This document shows positions 22,797-33,030 of a stretch of DNA of 64,000 nucleotides, piece after piece (the stretch's first letter is position 1; the number at the start of each line of letters is the position of its first letter). The stretch comes from Forficula auricularia (lineage: Eukaryota; Arthropoda; Insecta; Dermaptera; Forficulidae): contig JALMQS010000264.1 in assembly GCA_024734495.1 (NCBI GenBank), positions 744,001 through 808,000 on the forward strand, given 5' to 3'. The notes under the pieces are model-generated. The model had not been told where the DNA came from. It saw nothing but the letters and a program-made list of their open reading frames with translations, and searched no databases. The position numbers and the translations under genes were made by a program.

Positions 22797-22990
22797 ACAT
22801 GAGCCAAAAATGGCACATTATTAGATTACAAGTGACGCACTTCATGTTATTTTTTTTATTCCCCTATGCAAAGTAGATACTATACCCTTGTCTCTATTTA
22901 CCAGCCCGGATCTTATTGTAAGAAGGTAGAAAATGTGTTTGATTTGTTTGGGAAAATTGACGCTTGGTATGTGAAATGTTGGCCACCACT
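22797..22990 (-). mobile_element. hAT-like remnant
   Basis: Read on the minus strand the segment begins CAGTGGTGGCCAACATTTCA and ends in ATGTGCCATTTTTGGCTCAT. This is the look of hAT-type termini (CAGNGGTCGGCAACC and a subterminal GTGCC). No target duplication was found. Confidence 0.4.
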
Positions 22991-24249
22991 GATCTAAAAA
23001 TGTATCTTTAACAATATTGCAACTAGGATAACTTTTTTATTTACCTTCTAAAACCGTAGGCTATTTTTGTCGTAGGTACTCTGTATTATATACCTATATC
23101 CTTTGTATTATATGTTAATGAAAAATCTACCTTTTTAATCAAACATTCAATAAACAAATCTTGTCCGATAATTGAATTGTATTGTATCAATTAGCGAGAT
23201 TTCTCAAGCCGGTTTTATTGTTTACAAGAATATATTTGTTTCCTTTAATAGAAACGCAATAAAGCAAGCCGTCGAAAGTGTGGGTAGAAAGGCGAATGAC
23301 GCCCGAACGAACGCCTTTGGCCATTATAGCTACTCATCTGATAAATATTTCTCAAGAGCAGGCTAAAAGCTTCGAGAACAAATCAAATTCAAAGGATCGA
23401 TGGCCATCTTCGAAATTGTGCTGGACCCAAGAAAGACAATCTGATTACAAGGGCAAAAAATCACTCCCTTTAAGTGAGATCATCCTGGTTACTGGTTAGT
23501 GGAGAAATCCGAGGAGGGAATTAATTTCGAATATTGGTCAGGTCGAAAACATCAACGATTGCGAGATCTTTAATTGAACTTAAATCCAATAATCGTTGAG
23601 TTGAAGTTTCGGTGGTTGAGAGGTTTTTTAAGTTAAAAAGTTGAAACCACTTAAACTAAGTAGTGATTGAATTTAATGGTAAAACCCAACCAAGTAACCT
23701 TGTTTTGACAAGTTTCAAGAAGTGGGTATACTGTTAAAAAAATTAAAATTTACTATATTTATAGATAGGAAATTTACAAGATTGCTTATAGTAAAAAAAA
23801 AACTATAAATTTGAAAAAGTTTTCTCTTTGGAGAGAGACGGACTGGTAGAATTTTTATTTTGCAAAGTGAGCAATAAAATTTTTTAAAATTTTGCCGGAG
23901 AGATCATTCTAATTTTAGTTAATAAAAACTTTATTAGGAACCCCACACCCTATTATAAAACATTATTTTTTTTGACAACGAACAAAGAATTCTACACTGT
24001 TAAAAATTTATTATCTAATTAATATCGTACTATAAAAAATGGGAAGTCCAGCCTCAAAAGGGTTTATTAATATTACATACCAGTATTGTAATCTTACATC
24101 ACATTTTTTGCTAATACGTATCTAATTAATACAAGAAAAAATTAAAGTTACAATTTATTTTTGCATTTTTCCAATGAGTCAATGTGATTTTAACAATACA
24201 GTTTTTTTTTATTTGCAAAGTAATGGAAGGCAATCTAAGGATAGTGAAT
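22991..24249. other. Sequence with a GC-richer island at 23172-23620
   Basis: Block 23172-23620 is less AT-rich and holds two overlapping plus frames of 64 and 73 codons. Neither has a known domain. It shows no match to other repeats in the window, so it could be unique host sequence such as a decayed exon. The flanks are AT-rich. Confidence 0.35.
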
Positions 24250-24640
24250 AAAAAATTATTACATTTCCAAATAAGATGCATTTATTGGATTGTCATTCTT
24301 TTTCCCCCTTTTCTTTAAAACCAAAGTTTCGGAGGTTTATTCTCTCCTTCTTCAGAGTTTCAAAGGGTCAATGAAGGAAACAAAAATAAGATGCTTCCTT
24401 CTTCTCTAATTAAGAAAAAAAATTTACTTTTTTTTTTCTATTTACTGCTTATGTTAAGAAGAGAAAATTTCAAACAATGCTAGACGAAAGAATAGGGAAG
24501 CATCTTGTTTGTTTCCTTATTTGACCTTTTGGAACCCTGAAAAAGGAGGGAATAATCCTCCGAAACGTTAGTTTTAAAGGAAAGGGGGAAAAAGAATGAC
24601 AATCCAATAAATATCTCTTATTCGGAAATGAATAATTTTT
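24250..24640. mobile_element. Palindromic element E2 with paired hammerhead-like motifs
   Basis: Arms: AAATAAGATGCATTTATTGG with ATTGTCATTCTTTTTCCCCC on the left, mirrored by GGGGGAAAAAGAATGACAAT on the right. The left motif (24319-24360, minus) has CTGAAGAAGG, a loop, CCTCCGAAAC, with stem I bases GAAACT and GGTTTT. The right motif (24531-24575, plus) reads CTGAAAAAGGAGG, loop, CCTCCGAAACGTT, a perfect 5-bp stem II. Confidence 0.7.
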
Positions 24641-24673
24641 AATGTTGCATAACTCGCATCCATAATAAATAGC

Positions 24674-25283
24674 AATTAAAACAATAAGAGTAGAGAGTTG
24701 GGCAATAAATAAAAAAAGGTTTTTTTTATTAAATAGGCCAGACGTTTCGTCGATTCATTTCGACTTCCTCAGTGGGCCATTTTATCACTCTTTGTCAAAA
24801 GACAATTCCACTATGGGACGAAATATCTTTAATATTTTTTATTACTATTTCTACAATACATTCTTGGCCCCAATTACTCAACAATCATGAACTTTTTTCC
24901 CCTTTTAACAATTAAAAAAATCAAAAAATTATAAAAATTTTATGTTGTTTTTAAACAGACATGGCATTTGCAATTCAGTTTCAATTTGCAAATGCACCAT
25001 GTCTGTTTAAAACAACATAAAAGTTTTATAATTTTTTGATTTTTTTTAATTGTTAAAGGGGGAAAAATTCAAGATTGTTGAGCAATTGAGACCAAAATGT
25101 GTTGTAGAAATAATAATAAAAAAAGATTAAAGATATTTCGTCGCATAGTGGAATTGACTTTTGACAAAGAGTGATAAAACAGGCCACTGAGGAAGACGAA
25201 ATAAATCGACGAAACGTCTGGATCATTTAATAAAAACTTTGTTTTTATTTATTGCCCAACTCCCTACTATTCCTGTTTTATTT
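24674..25283. mobile_element. Palindromic element E3 (610 bp) with paired hammerhead-like motifs
   Basis: The arms are near-perfect over about 290 bp, from AGAGTTGGGCAATAAATA to TATTTATTGCCCAACTC, meeting near 24985 at the mirrored pair AACAGACATGGCATTTGCAA and TTTGCAAATGCACCATGTCT. The left motif (24735-24779, minus) shows CTGAGGA, A, GTCGA-loop-TCGAC, GAAACGTC, with flanks TGGCCCA and TGGCCTA able to pair as stem I. The right motif (25191-25224, plus) is nearly the same. Confidence 0.8.
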
Positions 25284-25464
25284 GTAATAATTTTTTTCTT
25301 CACTATTCTTGGGCTGGCTTCTTCTAAATCTATCTCATCTTAAACGTGTAGAAAAATATAATTTTATTTCTGTGTGTGTATGAATCCACACGATAACTTA
25401 AGAAGAAAAAGTCTGAAAAATTTCGTTCTTTTGCTAAAATTTTTAATGCGTAGAAGTAGATTAG
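25284..25464. other. Short spacer
   Basis: No feature other than the SINE target duplication at its end. Confidence 0.5.
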
Positions 25465-25684
25465 GGGGAGTCGGGTAGCTCAGTCAGCTAACGCGCTGAC
25501 CTCGCTTCGGCATCGATCGATTATGACGATGTTGGAGTGGAGGTCCGGGGTTCGATCCTGGCTGGCAAATAAAAATTTCTACCGGCTGAAAACTCGGCTC
25601 CCACACTAACCCTACTAACACTCTACTTATGTGCTGTCTAAATGGGCTTTGTTTCCGGTGATATTAAATAAATAAATAAAAAAA
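25465..25684 (+). mobile_element. tRNA-derived SINE, family S2, copy 2
   Basis: An 11-bp direct repeat AAGTAGATTAG flanks the insert (25454-25464 and 25685-25695). The head reads GTCGGGTAGCTCAGTCAGCT, and box B is GGGGTTCGATCCTGG. The long arm between them contains ATTATGACGATGTTGGAG. The 3' body matches copy 1 and ends in AAATAAATAAAT and A. This is the cleanest SINE insertion in the window. Confidence 0.92.
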
Positions 25685-25695
25685 AAGTAGATTAG

Positions 25696-27391
25696 ATTTT
25701 GGACTAGAACCTCGGGTTCAAAAATGCAGAAAACATCATATTTTTGAATGTTATAATATAGGCATAAATGAACATTTTATATTTAAGTTATATTATTATT
25801 ATTATAAAGGCACAAATAAGTTTTCACATTTTTTTGTAAATTATTAAATGTGCGGGTGAGCAATTCTTTCATAAGAATTTAATGGAGGAAAATAGCTAAA
25901 AAGGACGCGGATAGAATGATCGCACTTCCACTAGATGCCAAAGACAAGTCCAGACCTGTTTCAGACTAGTAGAGTTTAATTTTTATTATTCTAAGAACGG
26001 CTTTTTTACCTTAGGTAAGAAAATATTAAATCGAAATGAATACCAGATTAAATATTTATCATTTAAAATTATGAATTCACCAAAAATCCAAACAGCCAAC
26101 AGAATTTTGGAAAAAACAATAATTATAATTGAATTAATTTTTTGGTATGAAGATGCGTAAAAGTACCAATTTTTAGTCGATTTTTGTACCTAAATTTTTA
26201 AAATTTCAAAACCACTATACTTTAAGTACAACGATAGTACCTGTGGGGATAGTAAAAATTCAAAATTTAAATCCCAGACCTTAGCAGCATTTTGTAGGAA
26301 TGTAAAAGGATCCTAAAATACTAGTAATTTTTTACAGTTAAGGGAAATTTCAAAATAGACTTGGCTTGAAAAAATAAATCAAGCTCTTAAAATTTCAAAG
26401 CACTAAATACCTAGCAGAGTGGTAGAGGTTGATGAATTTATTATCAAAATTTTATTTTTGGAAAAAAGCCAAATTTCAGGTTCCGAAATTTTAAGAAAGC
26501 TCAATTTAGAAGAACGACTTCAGTTAACCTAAAATCGGAATGGGTGCTCAATCTTGAGAAGGATCGCGAAATAAGCCGATCGAAACGTCGGAGTAATATT
26601 GTACTATTATTTATTTGTGTTCAATTAATAATTATAATTAATTATATGTGATTTAAACAAAATTTCAGGCCTTAAGAAGGACTCTTACTTACAAAAATAT
26701 TACCTGAAAATATTTAGAATGTGAACTCAAAATTAGATCTACAAATATGTATATATTTTGTAAAGGCTTAGAACTAGATGGAAAAAATAAGTTTCCAATT
26801 TATAGCCTTCTTTCGACAAAAATGACATTTCGGAAAAATAAATGTTTGTGTGCGCAAAATAGAAAGAATGCATTAATCCATAAATACTATTAATCCGAAA
26901 TTATTATTATTAAAAGAATATAAAAAGTAAAAACTTTTTTAGATCCTAAAATTTCTATAATAAACAATTTTTATAAGAAACAATTTCTAATAAATATGAT
27001 ATCGAGGTAATAATAATTTCATTCAATATTTCATTTAAAGAGAGTATAAAAGTGTACTTACAAAACTGGAGTGTGTAATTATAGGGTAGAATATGGCGGG
27101 AAGATGCTTACCTGAAACAAAAAGAACATTAAATTAGAAAAATAAAATACCACCAAAATCGGCACCACACAACTATCTCATTAGTTTCTTCCTTATTTGA
27201 AATCATCATACCAATTTTCTTCAATCAAATTACTTCAATTTCTAAATAATAGTAAAAAAATACTTCAATTTGTGTTTCCCCCAAGCTGTTTTGGGAAAAT
27301 CGGAAAAAAGACGAAATTGCAAAATATCGTACCAAAAATCTTCAAGTAAACTTATACTTGTGGGATTGCAAGGTTCAATGAATCGAAAAAT
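25696..27391. other. Unassigned AT-rich sequence
   Basis: About 1.7 kb without a gene. The only signal is a hammerhead-like motif at 26550-26595, described separately. Confidence 0.45.
26550..26595 (+). ncRNA. Isolated hammerhead-like motif
   Basis: The segment reads TTGAGAAG, then the stem GATCG with loop and CGATC, then GAAACGTCGG. Stem II is a perfect 5-bp helix. The CTGANGA box is eroded (CTTGAGA). No mirrored partner is visible, so it may be half of a decayed palindrome. Confidence 0.35.
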
Positions 27392-27399
27392 GTTTTAAT

Positions 27400-27645
27400 C
27401 GAGGGGTGAACCGCGACCTAATATGCTGTACACCTACTTCCACTTGTACTTCCAAATATTTCCAAGTAATTCCAAATATTTCCGACTACTTTCAAATATT
27501 TTCAATCACTTCCAAATATTTCCAAGTACTTCCAAACATTTCCAAGCACTTTCAAATATTTCCAAGTACTCGCAAATATTTTCAAGTACTTCCAAAATAC
27601 TTCCAAAGAGGTGTACACCTACTTCCAATCGCGGATCACCCCTCG
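27400..27645. mobile_element. hAT-like MITE family K, copy 1
   Basis: Ends CGAGGGGTGAACCGCG and CGCGGATCACCCCTCG are inverted. A perfect 8-bp duplication GTTTTAAT flanks the element (27392-27399 and 27646-27653). The interior is a tandem array of TTCCAAATATTTCCAAGTAC-like units between two copies of GTACACCTACTTCCA. Two overlapping plus frames here are artefacts of that array. Confidence 0.92.
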
Positions 27646-27653
27646 GTTTTAAT

Positions 27654-28900
27654 ATTAGCAATTGAAGGGTCAGGAGGAAAAAAACGAGATAGTCATTTTT
27701 TTAATTTATCATAAAACGACATTTAAAGACTCTTTCCCCTTATCAGAGTTTTAAAAACTGAATTTTTCGTAAGAAATTAGTGTTTTTTGCATCTTTCATT
27801 TAATGGAAATGAAACTATTCATCGATCAAAGACCAACAGATAATCATCATCAGTTTAAAATAGAAAAAAACTGACTACGTCGCAGCCCCCCCCCCCCCCC
27901 ACCCTACCACCACCCCTGATCCTTCAATTTGTGATAATGAATTTTCAACTAGAAAAAATCCAAGAGCTTGATGAACTCCGTCCGAATTGTGAACGAAACC
28001 TTGATTTGTTATGGGAGAATGGTGTGGGTTCTTGGTGAAACATATTTAAATAAAGTAAAAAAAATTTAAATAATTTAAAAAATTTTTAAAATTTAAAAAT
28101 ATAAAATTCTAAGTAGGTTTCACAAAGTACTATACTATCAAGTCGCATCTCCTACCTTTCTTGTTTTCTGATTGTGAAAACACTTCGGAAGATTAATTAG
28201 AAGTGGAGTTACACTTTAAATTACTTGAACTAGCTAATCCCCGCGAATCAATATAAAATTTTGAAGATTAATTGAATTAGCGTGGGGAGGTGATGTTCTC
28301 GGCGGCGCGTAGAGAGCGAGACTGACTACTGCTTAAAATCTAGGCAAGTCACGTGAAGTCACGCATTGCACTAATATCAAAGCTCGTCCAATTATTTAAA
28401 CAAATATTTATTGAAACATTATTTTTTTAAATTATGAAAAAAAATATATTTGTTATGAATTTGTTAAATAGGTATTTAACCTATATATATATTTAGGCCT
28501 TAAATCTAATAGCCCAGGCAAATTATACCGAAAAAATATTATTTTGGTGAGCCTAAAATATAAAAAAAATGTTTTTTTCATATGCCATTTAGAGAAACAA
28601 TGAGGTTGTCATCTATTTCATCATGCTTGAAATTTATTTTTCCAACTTTGAGACATTTATCAAAGAACATTTTCGCATATAACTCGAAAATCAAACATAT
28701 AGAAAATTTCACTCTTAATAAAATGAAAGAGCATAAAATTCGCGTGGAATAACTTACGTAAAAGATAAAATCGGTTTAGCCGTTTACCCACAAGCGATCC
28801 TCAAAGATATGCGAGTCTTACCAACATGGCGGAAAAGTGAATTATTCTTATTACAAGAAACCACTCTTCAAATTTTGGCTTGCTGCTCTCCTGCTAGCCA
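27654..28900. other. Unassigned sequence with P-type tail and C-run
   Basis: Holds a 15-base C-run (27896-27910), a minus-strand P-type tail at about 28012-28045 followed by A/T-rich hairpin sequence to 28110, and a GC-richer patch at 28270-28380. A degenerate 50-bp module lies near 28588-28630. Confidence 0.4.
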
Positions 28901-29049
28901 CGAGGGGTAAACCGCGATTGGAATGGTTAATGCTGAAGTTATTTTGGAATTCGTTAGATAATGACCCTATATCCATTGTCGTTCTACTTGGAAATGAAAG
29001 TGAAAGTAGAAGTAGGTGTACACGATATTAGGTCCCGGTTCACCCTTCG
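28901..29049. mobile_element. hAT-like MITE family K, copy 4 (short, inverted)
   Basis: Left end CGAGGGGTAAACCGCGATTG and right end CGGTTCACCCTTCG. Flanks GCTAGCCA and GCTAGCAT agree at seven of eight positions. GTAGAAGTAGGTGTACA near the right end matches the family. The tandem array is largely lost. Confidence 0.8.
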
Positions 29050-29057
29050 GCTAGCAT

Positions 29058-30130
29058 AATCGGGGTTAAGATTAGAATTTCGTAGCTCTGAGACTTATGG
29101 TTTCCAAACGCAGATTGATACGTACGCACTGATCAATGAATTTTTGGTCACTTTTTGACTTCTTGGGACATCCTTAAAACCTAAAAATAATAATATAAAT
29201 AAATAAAATAAAAACAGAATTATAAGTTTGGACTCTGTCGAATCGGATAAAAGCGAATAAAATTCAAAAGCCAATAAATTAAATAAACTCTTTTTACTAC
29301 TGTCCAAATCGATTTTGATCAAATAGGAATATAAAGCAAAAACAAACACGTGTATTTTGATTAATATTATATTAAATTTATTATAAAGCACCCGCCATTC
29401 TAAGCAAATCGTCTCCTCAAAGGATTAGACTTCCGGATATATCGGCTCGATAAAAAAACAATCAATTTCTCATCGAATGAGATTTTGAAAAAGAATGAAG
29501 ATGCACTCCCCCCCCCTCCTCCCAATACATCTCTCTGAACATTTCTCTAAAGGTTGAGGGCTTAAGGGAGTGTGAAAATGGACCTATCATGTTGCAACGT
29601 CGCAGATATCTGATTGTCGGAAGATACACAGCGACTCCATGTTCTGCTCGTTTGTTCTTTCGGAAGGCACCAGGCCAAATTTTCCGAGCCATTTCTCAAC
29701 CCCCTCCCCCCTGGTCTCCCTTTGTCCCCCCATCCCCCCTCTTCCTTTCCTACTTGGCTTTATCTCGTTCTCGCCCTCCTGCAATCTCTTCAGAGGCCAG
29801 ATGCGAATTTATAACCTGCCGCAATAACGAAAGGGAATAAAATGGATTTAAAACGAAAGACCAACCTGCTACTATTCCAGGGATTAAATCCTAAATACTA
29901 TTAGACAACCACTCAGTCGCTGAGACTCTCCGTGGAGATGCAATCGACAAAGATACACTTTGTACAAGCATTTACGATGTTTGTATAGCCGATCAAGATG
30001 GCCAACGTCCGGGAAAAGGCTCAATTCATTAAACCGAAGAGAGGTGCATCAAATTAACTCTAGGGCCAAAAAGGACTTCCCATAATGGTGCTTTCTTGGA
30101 GATCAATATCAATATCATTTCTTTCAAGTA
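29058..30130. other. Unassigned sequence with a pyrimidine-rich island
   Basis: Block 29490-29860 is C and T rich on the plus strand (CCCTCCCCCCTGGTC, CCCCCCTCTTCC). It hosts several overlapping short frames on both strands, none recognisable. A 20-codon ATG frame MANVREKAQFIKPKRGASN lies at about 29996-30055. This may be host exon or promoter sequence but nothing confirms it. Confidence 0.3.
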
Positions 30131-30147
30131 CTAATAAAATATTAATT

Positions 30148-30340
30148 AATAAAGTAAAGGGTGTGTAGTTTCATAGTGAATGAAATAAAACTCAATATAT
30201 TTCTGATTATTAGTCCGAAATATATTGAGTTTGTATAAACCTCTTGGAGTTTTATTTCATTCATTGTGAAACTACACACCCTTTACTTTATTAATTAATA
30301 TCATGTTTCACCTAAAACCTACACCACTTTCTCTAAGTAA
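30148..30340 (+). mobile_element. Hairpin element family P, copy 1
   Basis: An imperfect palindrome (to about 30296) carries AAAGTAAAGGGTGTGTAGTT mirrored by AACTACACACCCTTTACTTT. It is followed by the fixed tail ATGTTTCACCTAAAACCTAC. An AT-rich direct repeat of about 15 bp (near AATAAAATATTAATT) flanks both sides. One CTGATGA box present in copy 2 is missing here. Confidence 0.65.
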
Positions 30341-30555
30341 CAAATAAAAATATTAATTAAATGAAAATATCTCCACTTTCTTCATATTCTTTTTTTCTTA
30401 AAGTAATTATTTATTTTTTTTATTTTTTTTTAAATTACCATTGATAAAGAGAGAATTTCTACCGAAACGTTTCAATTTCAGATTGTTTCATAAATAGAAA
30501 TCAATGAGGTTGTCGTATTCTTAATGAAAATAAACAAATAGGTACATATTATATA
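30341..30555. other. Spacer with 50-bp module
   Basis: Contains TACCGAAACGTTTC at about 30460-30472, a piece of a hammerhead-like motif, then the 50-bp module (30488-30540). Confidence 0.4.
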
Positions 30556-31182
30556 TAGCAGATATAAATGTCGTGGTCTCTTGGTGAAACACGTCATCGT
30601 GTAATGCCAATATATTTCAGAAAAATATTCCTGAAATATAAAAATAATATTACAATGATATTATTGAAAACTAACATATTATTTCCTGGGAAATCCGCAA
30701 AAATATCTATTCCCGATTTTCCGAGAAAAAAAGTCAATTCCCGGGATTATTTATAACATTTATCATCATATAAATGAAAAATAAATATTTCAAAACTAGT
30801 TATTTTATTTAAAAATATTTTAAAACGAAGTAACCATTGACTTTCTTGTATTCGTGATTATGCAACTGCGCAAAACAAATATTTGAAAGTCAAGGTGTGT
30901 GTGTGTTTTTACTCTTTATATGTATTTTAAAAAGCTACAACCAGAATAAATTTAATGTTTACATAATTAAAAGATTGCAGTTTCTTTGTGAATTAAAGTA
31001 AGTTTAATTTAATTTCAATAACACTTAGCTATTATTTCACTGATATAAAATAATAAAAAGGGTTATTAAAAAAAGAATGTCGTCAGAAAGAAATTGGAGA
31101 TTTTATTAAAAGACTATATTAAAATAATTTAATTTATTTGAAGCCAATGGAAAATTTACAAAAAATTTGAAAATGCTCTTAG

Positions 31183-31338
31183 ATTCTCTTTTGCATTAAA
31201 CCAACCTCGGAAGAAAGTGAAAGAGTATTTTCGACTGCTGGCCTTTTTCTCACCAAAATTAGGACACTATTCAATGACAATTCAGTTAATGTGCTAGTTT
31301 GTCTCAGAACTCATTTTAAAAACTTTTCTGATAAGTAG
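31183..31338 (+). pseudogene. hAT transposase C-terminal dimerisation domain remnant
   Basis: The frame encodes CIKPTSEESERVFSTAGLFL followed by TKIRTLFNDNSVNVLVCLR and THFKNFSDK, then TAG at 31336-31338. PTSxxSERVFSxAG and the following hydrophobic helix are the signature of the hAT family C-terminal domain (hATC), which mediates transposase dimers. The stop sits where hAT transposases normally end. Only about 51 codons are open; a TAG at 31180 and frameshifts upstream have destroyed the rest, including any DDE catalytic residues. The identification is firm, function is lost. Confidence 0.88.
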
Positions 31339-31827
31339 CTTTTTTATGTTCTATTAGTAATTAAATTTTTGTTTTAATGAAAAAATAAATGAATATTTTA
31401 ATTTTTTTTTTAATTAATAAATTTATTTTGATTAGTAAATATTAAAACCCGGTTTTCCCGGGAATCCCGGGAATCTCTTCGAGATATTCTCGTTTCCAGG
31501 GAATTATAATTTGCCGGGAAATGAGAAATCCTAGTGACGGAATATTGCAGAGTAGTATTGCCGCATTATTACAATATTATCATTTTAATATTATTATTTT
31601 ATTTCAGGAATATTTTTTGAAATATATTGGAATTACACTTTAAGAGTAGAGACCGGATTTTTATGTAGTAAAAACTGCCAAAATATGCCATAAAATATGC
31701 AGTTAAAATTGCTGAAATATGCAACTAATATGCACAATAGCTTGAAATATGCAAATATATGCAGTAAAAGATGGCAAAATAAATTTTTTTATGCACTGAA
31801 AAATTAAAATTGAAGACAAAAAGATTA

Positions 31828-32110
31828 GTTAATAGAGTAAAGGGTGTGTAGTTTAACAGTGAATGAAATAAAACTCAAAGAGGTTTATACAAACTCAATA
31901 TATTTCGGATTATTAGTCCATCATCAGGAGTTTACAAGTTAATACAGTATTAACTTGTAAACTCCTGATGATGGACTAATAATCCGAAATATATTGAGTT
32001 TGTATAAACCTCTTTGAGTTTTATTTCATTCACTGTGAAACTACACACCCTTTACTCTATTAACTAACATCATGTTTCACCTAAAACCTACACCACTTTC
32101 CATAAGTAAA
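31828..32110 (+). mobile_element. Hairpin element family P, copy 2
   Basis: A nearly perfect palindrome (31828-32068, centre near 31947) is followed by the tail ATGTTTCACCTAAAACCTAC and CACCACTTTCC. A perfect 12-bp direct repeat ACAAAAAGATTA flanks it (31816-31827 and 32111-32122). Each arm has a hammerhead-like motif: plus strand 31957-32003 reads AAACTC, CTGATGA, GGA-loop-TCC, GAAA, then GAGTTT, so stem I pairs over six bases. The minus motif is at 31889-31936. Confidence 0.85.
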
Positions 32111-32202
32111 ACAAAAAGATTATATAATTGAAAGAGTCCTATGAAAAAAATAAACCCATGTGTCAAATATGTACTTTTATTGCGTAAAAATTGCAATAGG
32201 TA

Positions 32203-32380
32203 TATTTTTTTATTTTTTATTTTTATTTATTTATTGTCACCGGGGTCACAGCCCATTTAGACAGCACATCAGTAAATGTTAGTAATGTTAGTGAGGAGCC
32301 GAGATTTAGCTCGTAGAAACATTATATGCTAGCAAGGCTCGAACCCGGGCCTTCCGCTTGAACATCGTCATAAATCAACA
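32203..32380 (-). mobile_element. tRNA-derived SINE, family S2, copy 4 (5'-truncated)
   Basis: Poly-T at the left, then GTCACCGGGGTCACAGCCC and TTTAGACAGCACATCAG, the reverse of the S2 body. Box B is present (reverse of GGCTCGAACCCGGG). The copy stops inside the long-arm hairpin near 32377, so box A is missing. Confidence 0.85.
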
Positions 32381-32859
32381 TAAATATAATAATGTTTCAA
32401 AAAATGTTAACGAAAAAATACGGGGGGGGGGGGGGAGTATTCACGAACACTCAATGGTCAAAATCAGCTATAGTTGCCGAAGACCTTTAAAAAAATTAAT
32501 GTTCCCTGTTTTATTTTTTCATTTTTTTCATTCTTTCTCCGAAAAATTACTTTTAAAAAATCTGTATTTTTTCCCAAAAAATCCCTTTAAATATTCAATG
32601 TTATGCAATTTTCATCAAATATGCAATTTTATGCAATATTACTCAAATATGCAAAATATGCAGTATAAAATTTAACCCACAGTATCCTAGATGGATGATT
32701 CGGATAGATAATTGATACCCTGGGTCTTATGTGGCGGCAAACAAAATATGCAATTGCATAGGAATCCGGACTCTAGTTATGAGGTGTTCACCAAGTGATC
32801 ACGACATAAATATGTTTCTATATATACCTATATATCTACCAATATATCTATAATTATAA

Positions 32860-33030
32860 TCGACTTGCGTGACAACGCCAATGTGAATTTTTTAATTTTA
32901 AAACACACTAATAGTTTATGACAAATAAAATTTATTAAAATTAGGAAATTTAACTTATTATATATACCCACAAGAGAGCCCAGGGGGCTTGGCCAGCAAG
33001 ATGCCCGCTGAATGCGGGCATCGCAGCTGG
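32860..33030 (+). mobile_element. Helitron-like non-autonomous element, copy 2
   Basis: The element starts TCGACTTGCGTGACAACGCC directly after A and ends in the 9-bp hairpin GATGCCCGC-tgaat-GCGGGCATC, followed by GCAG and CTGG directly before T. Insertion between A and T without target duplication, 5' TC, and hairpin plus CTRR are Helitron hallmarks. With 171 bp it has no room for a RepHel protein. Copy 1 (1843-2202) shares both ends. Confidence 0.75.

Larger units (their letters stand above)
31648..32775. mobile_element. hAT-like element with subterminal ATGCA motifs
   Basis: Left TAGAGACCGGATTTTTATG and right CATAGGAATCCGGACTCTA are inverted. The outer octamers TTTAAGAG and GTTATGAG agree at six of eight positions. 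Near both ends lie many AATATGCA or TATGCAA words (about 31675-31775 and 32600-32760), like the subterminal transposase-binding repeats of hAT elements. A palindrome (31828-32110) and a SINE fragment (32203-32380) have inserted in it, and a 14-base G-run is at 32422-32435. Confidence 0.7.
30556..32814. mobile_element. Composite element with hAT transposase remnant
   Basis: The ends ATAAATGTCGTGGTCTCTTG and CAAGTGATCACGACATAAAT are inverted over about 36 bp. Inside are paired CCCGGGAAT-rich segments (about 30690-30750 and 31445-31530), a transposase C-terminal fragment, and a younger hAT-like element at 31648-32775. The outer ends resemble the P-type tail (CTTGGTGAAAC), so the outer boundary may belong to another family than the transposase. 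Confidence 0.5.

Noticed and set aside
27406..27714. Two overlapping frames with repeated YFQ and NIS words, and similar frames at 44260 and 50372
   Set aside because: Translations of the tandem array inside the family K MITEs.
29462..29840. Proline-rich and arginine-rich frames on both strands
   Set aside because: Several overlapping frames on both strands over a pyrimidine-rich tract; no frame is preferred and no domain appears.
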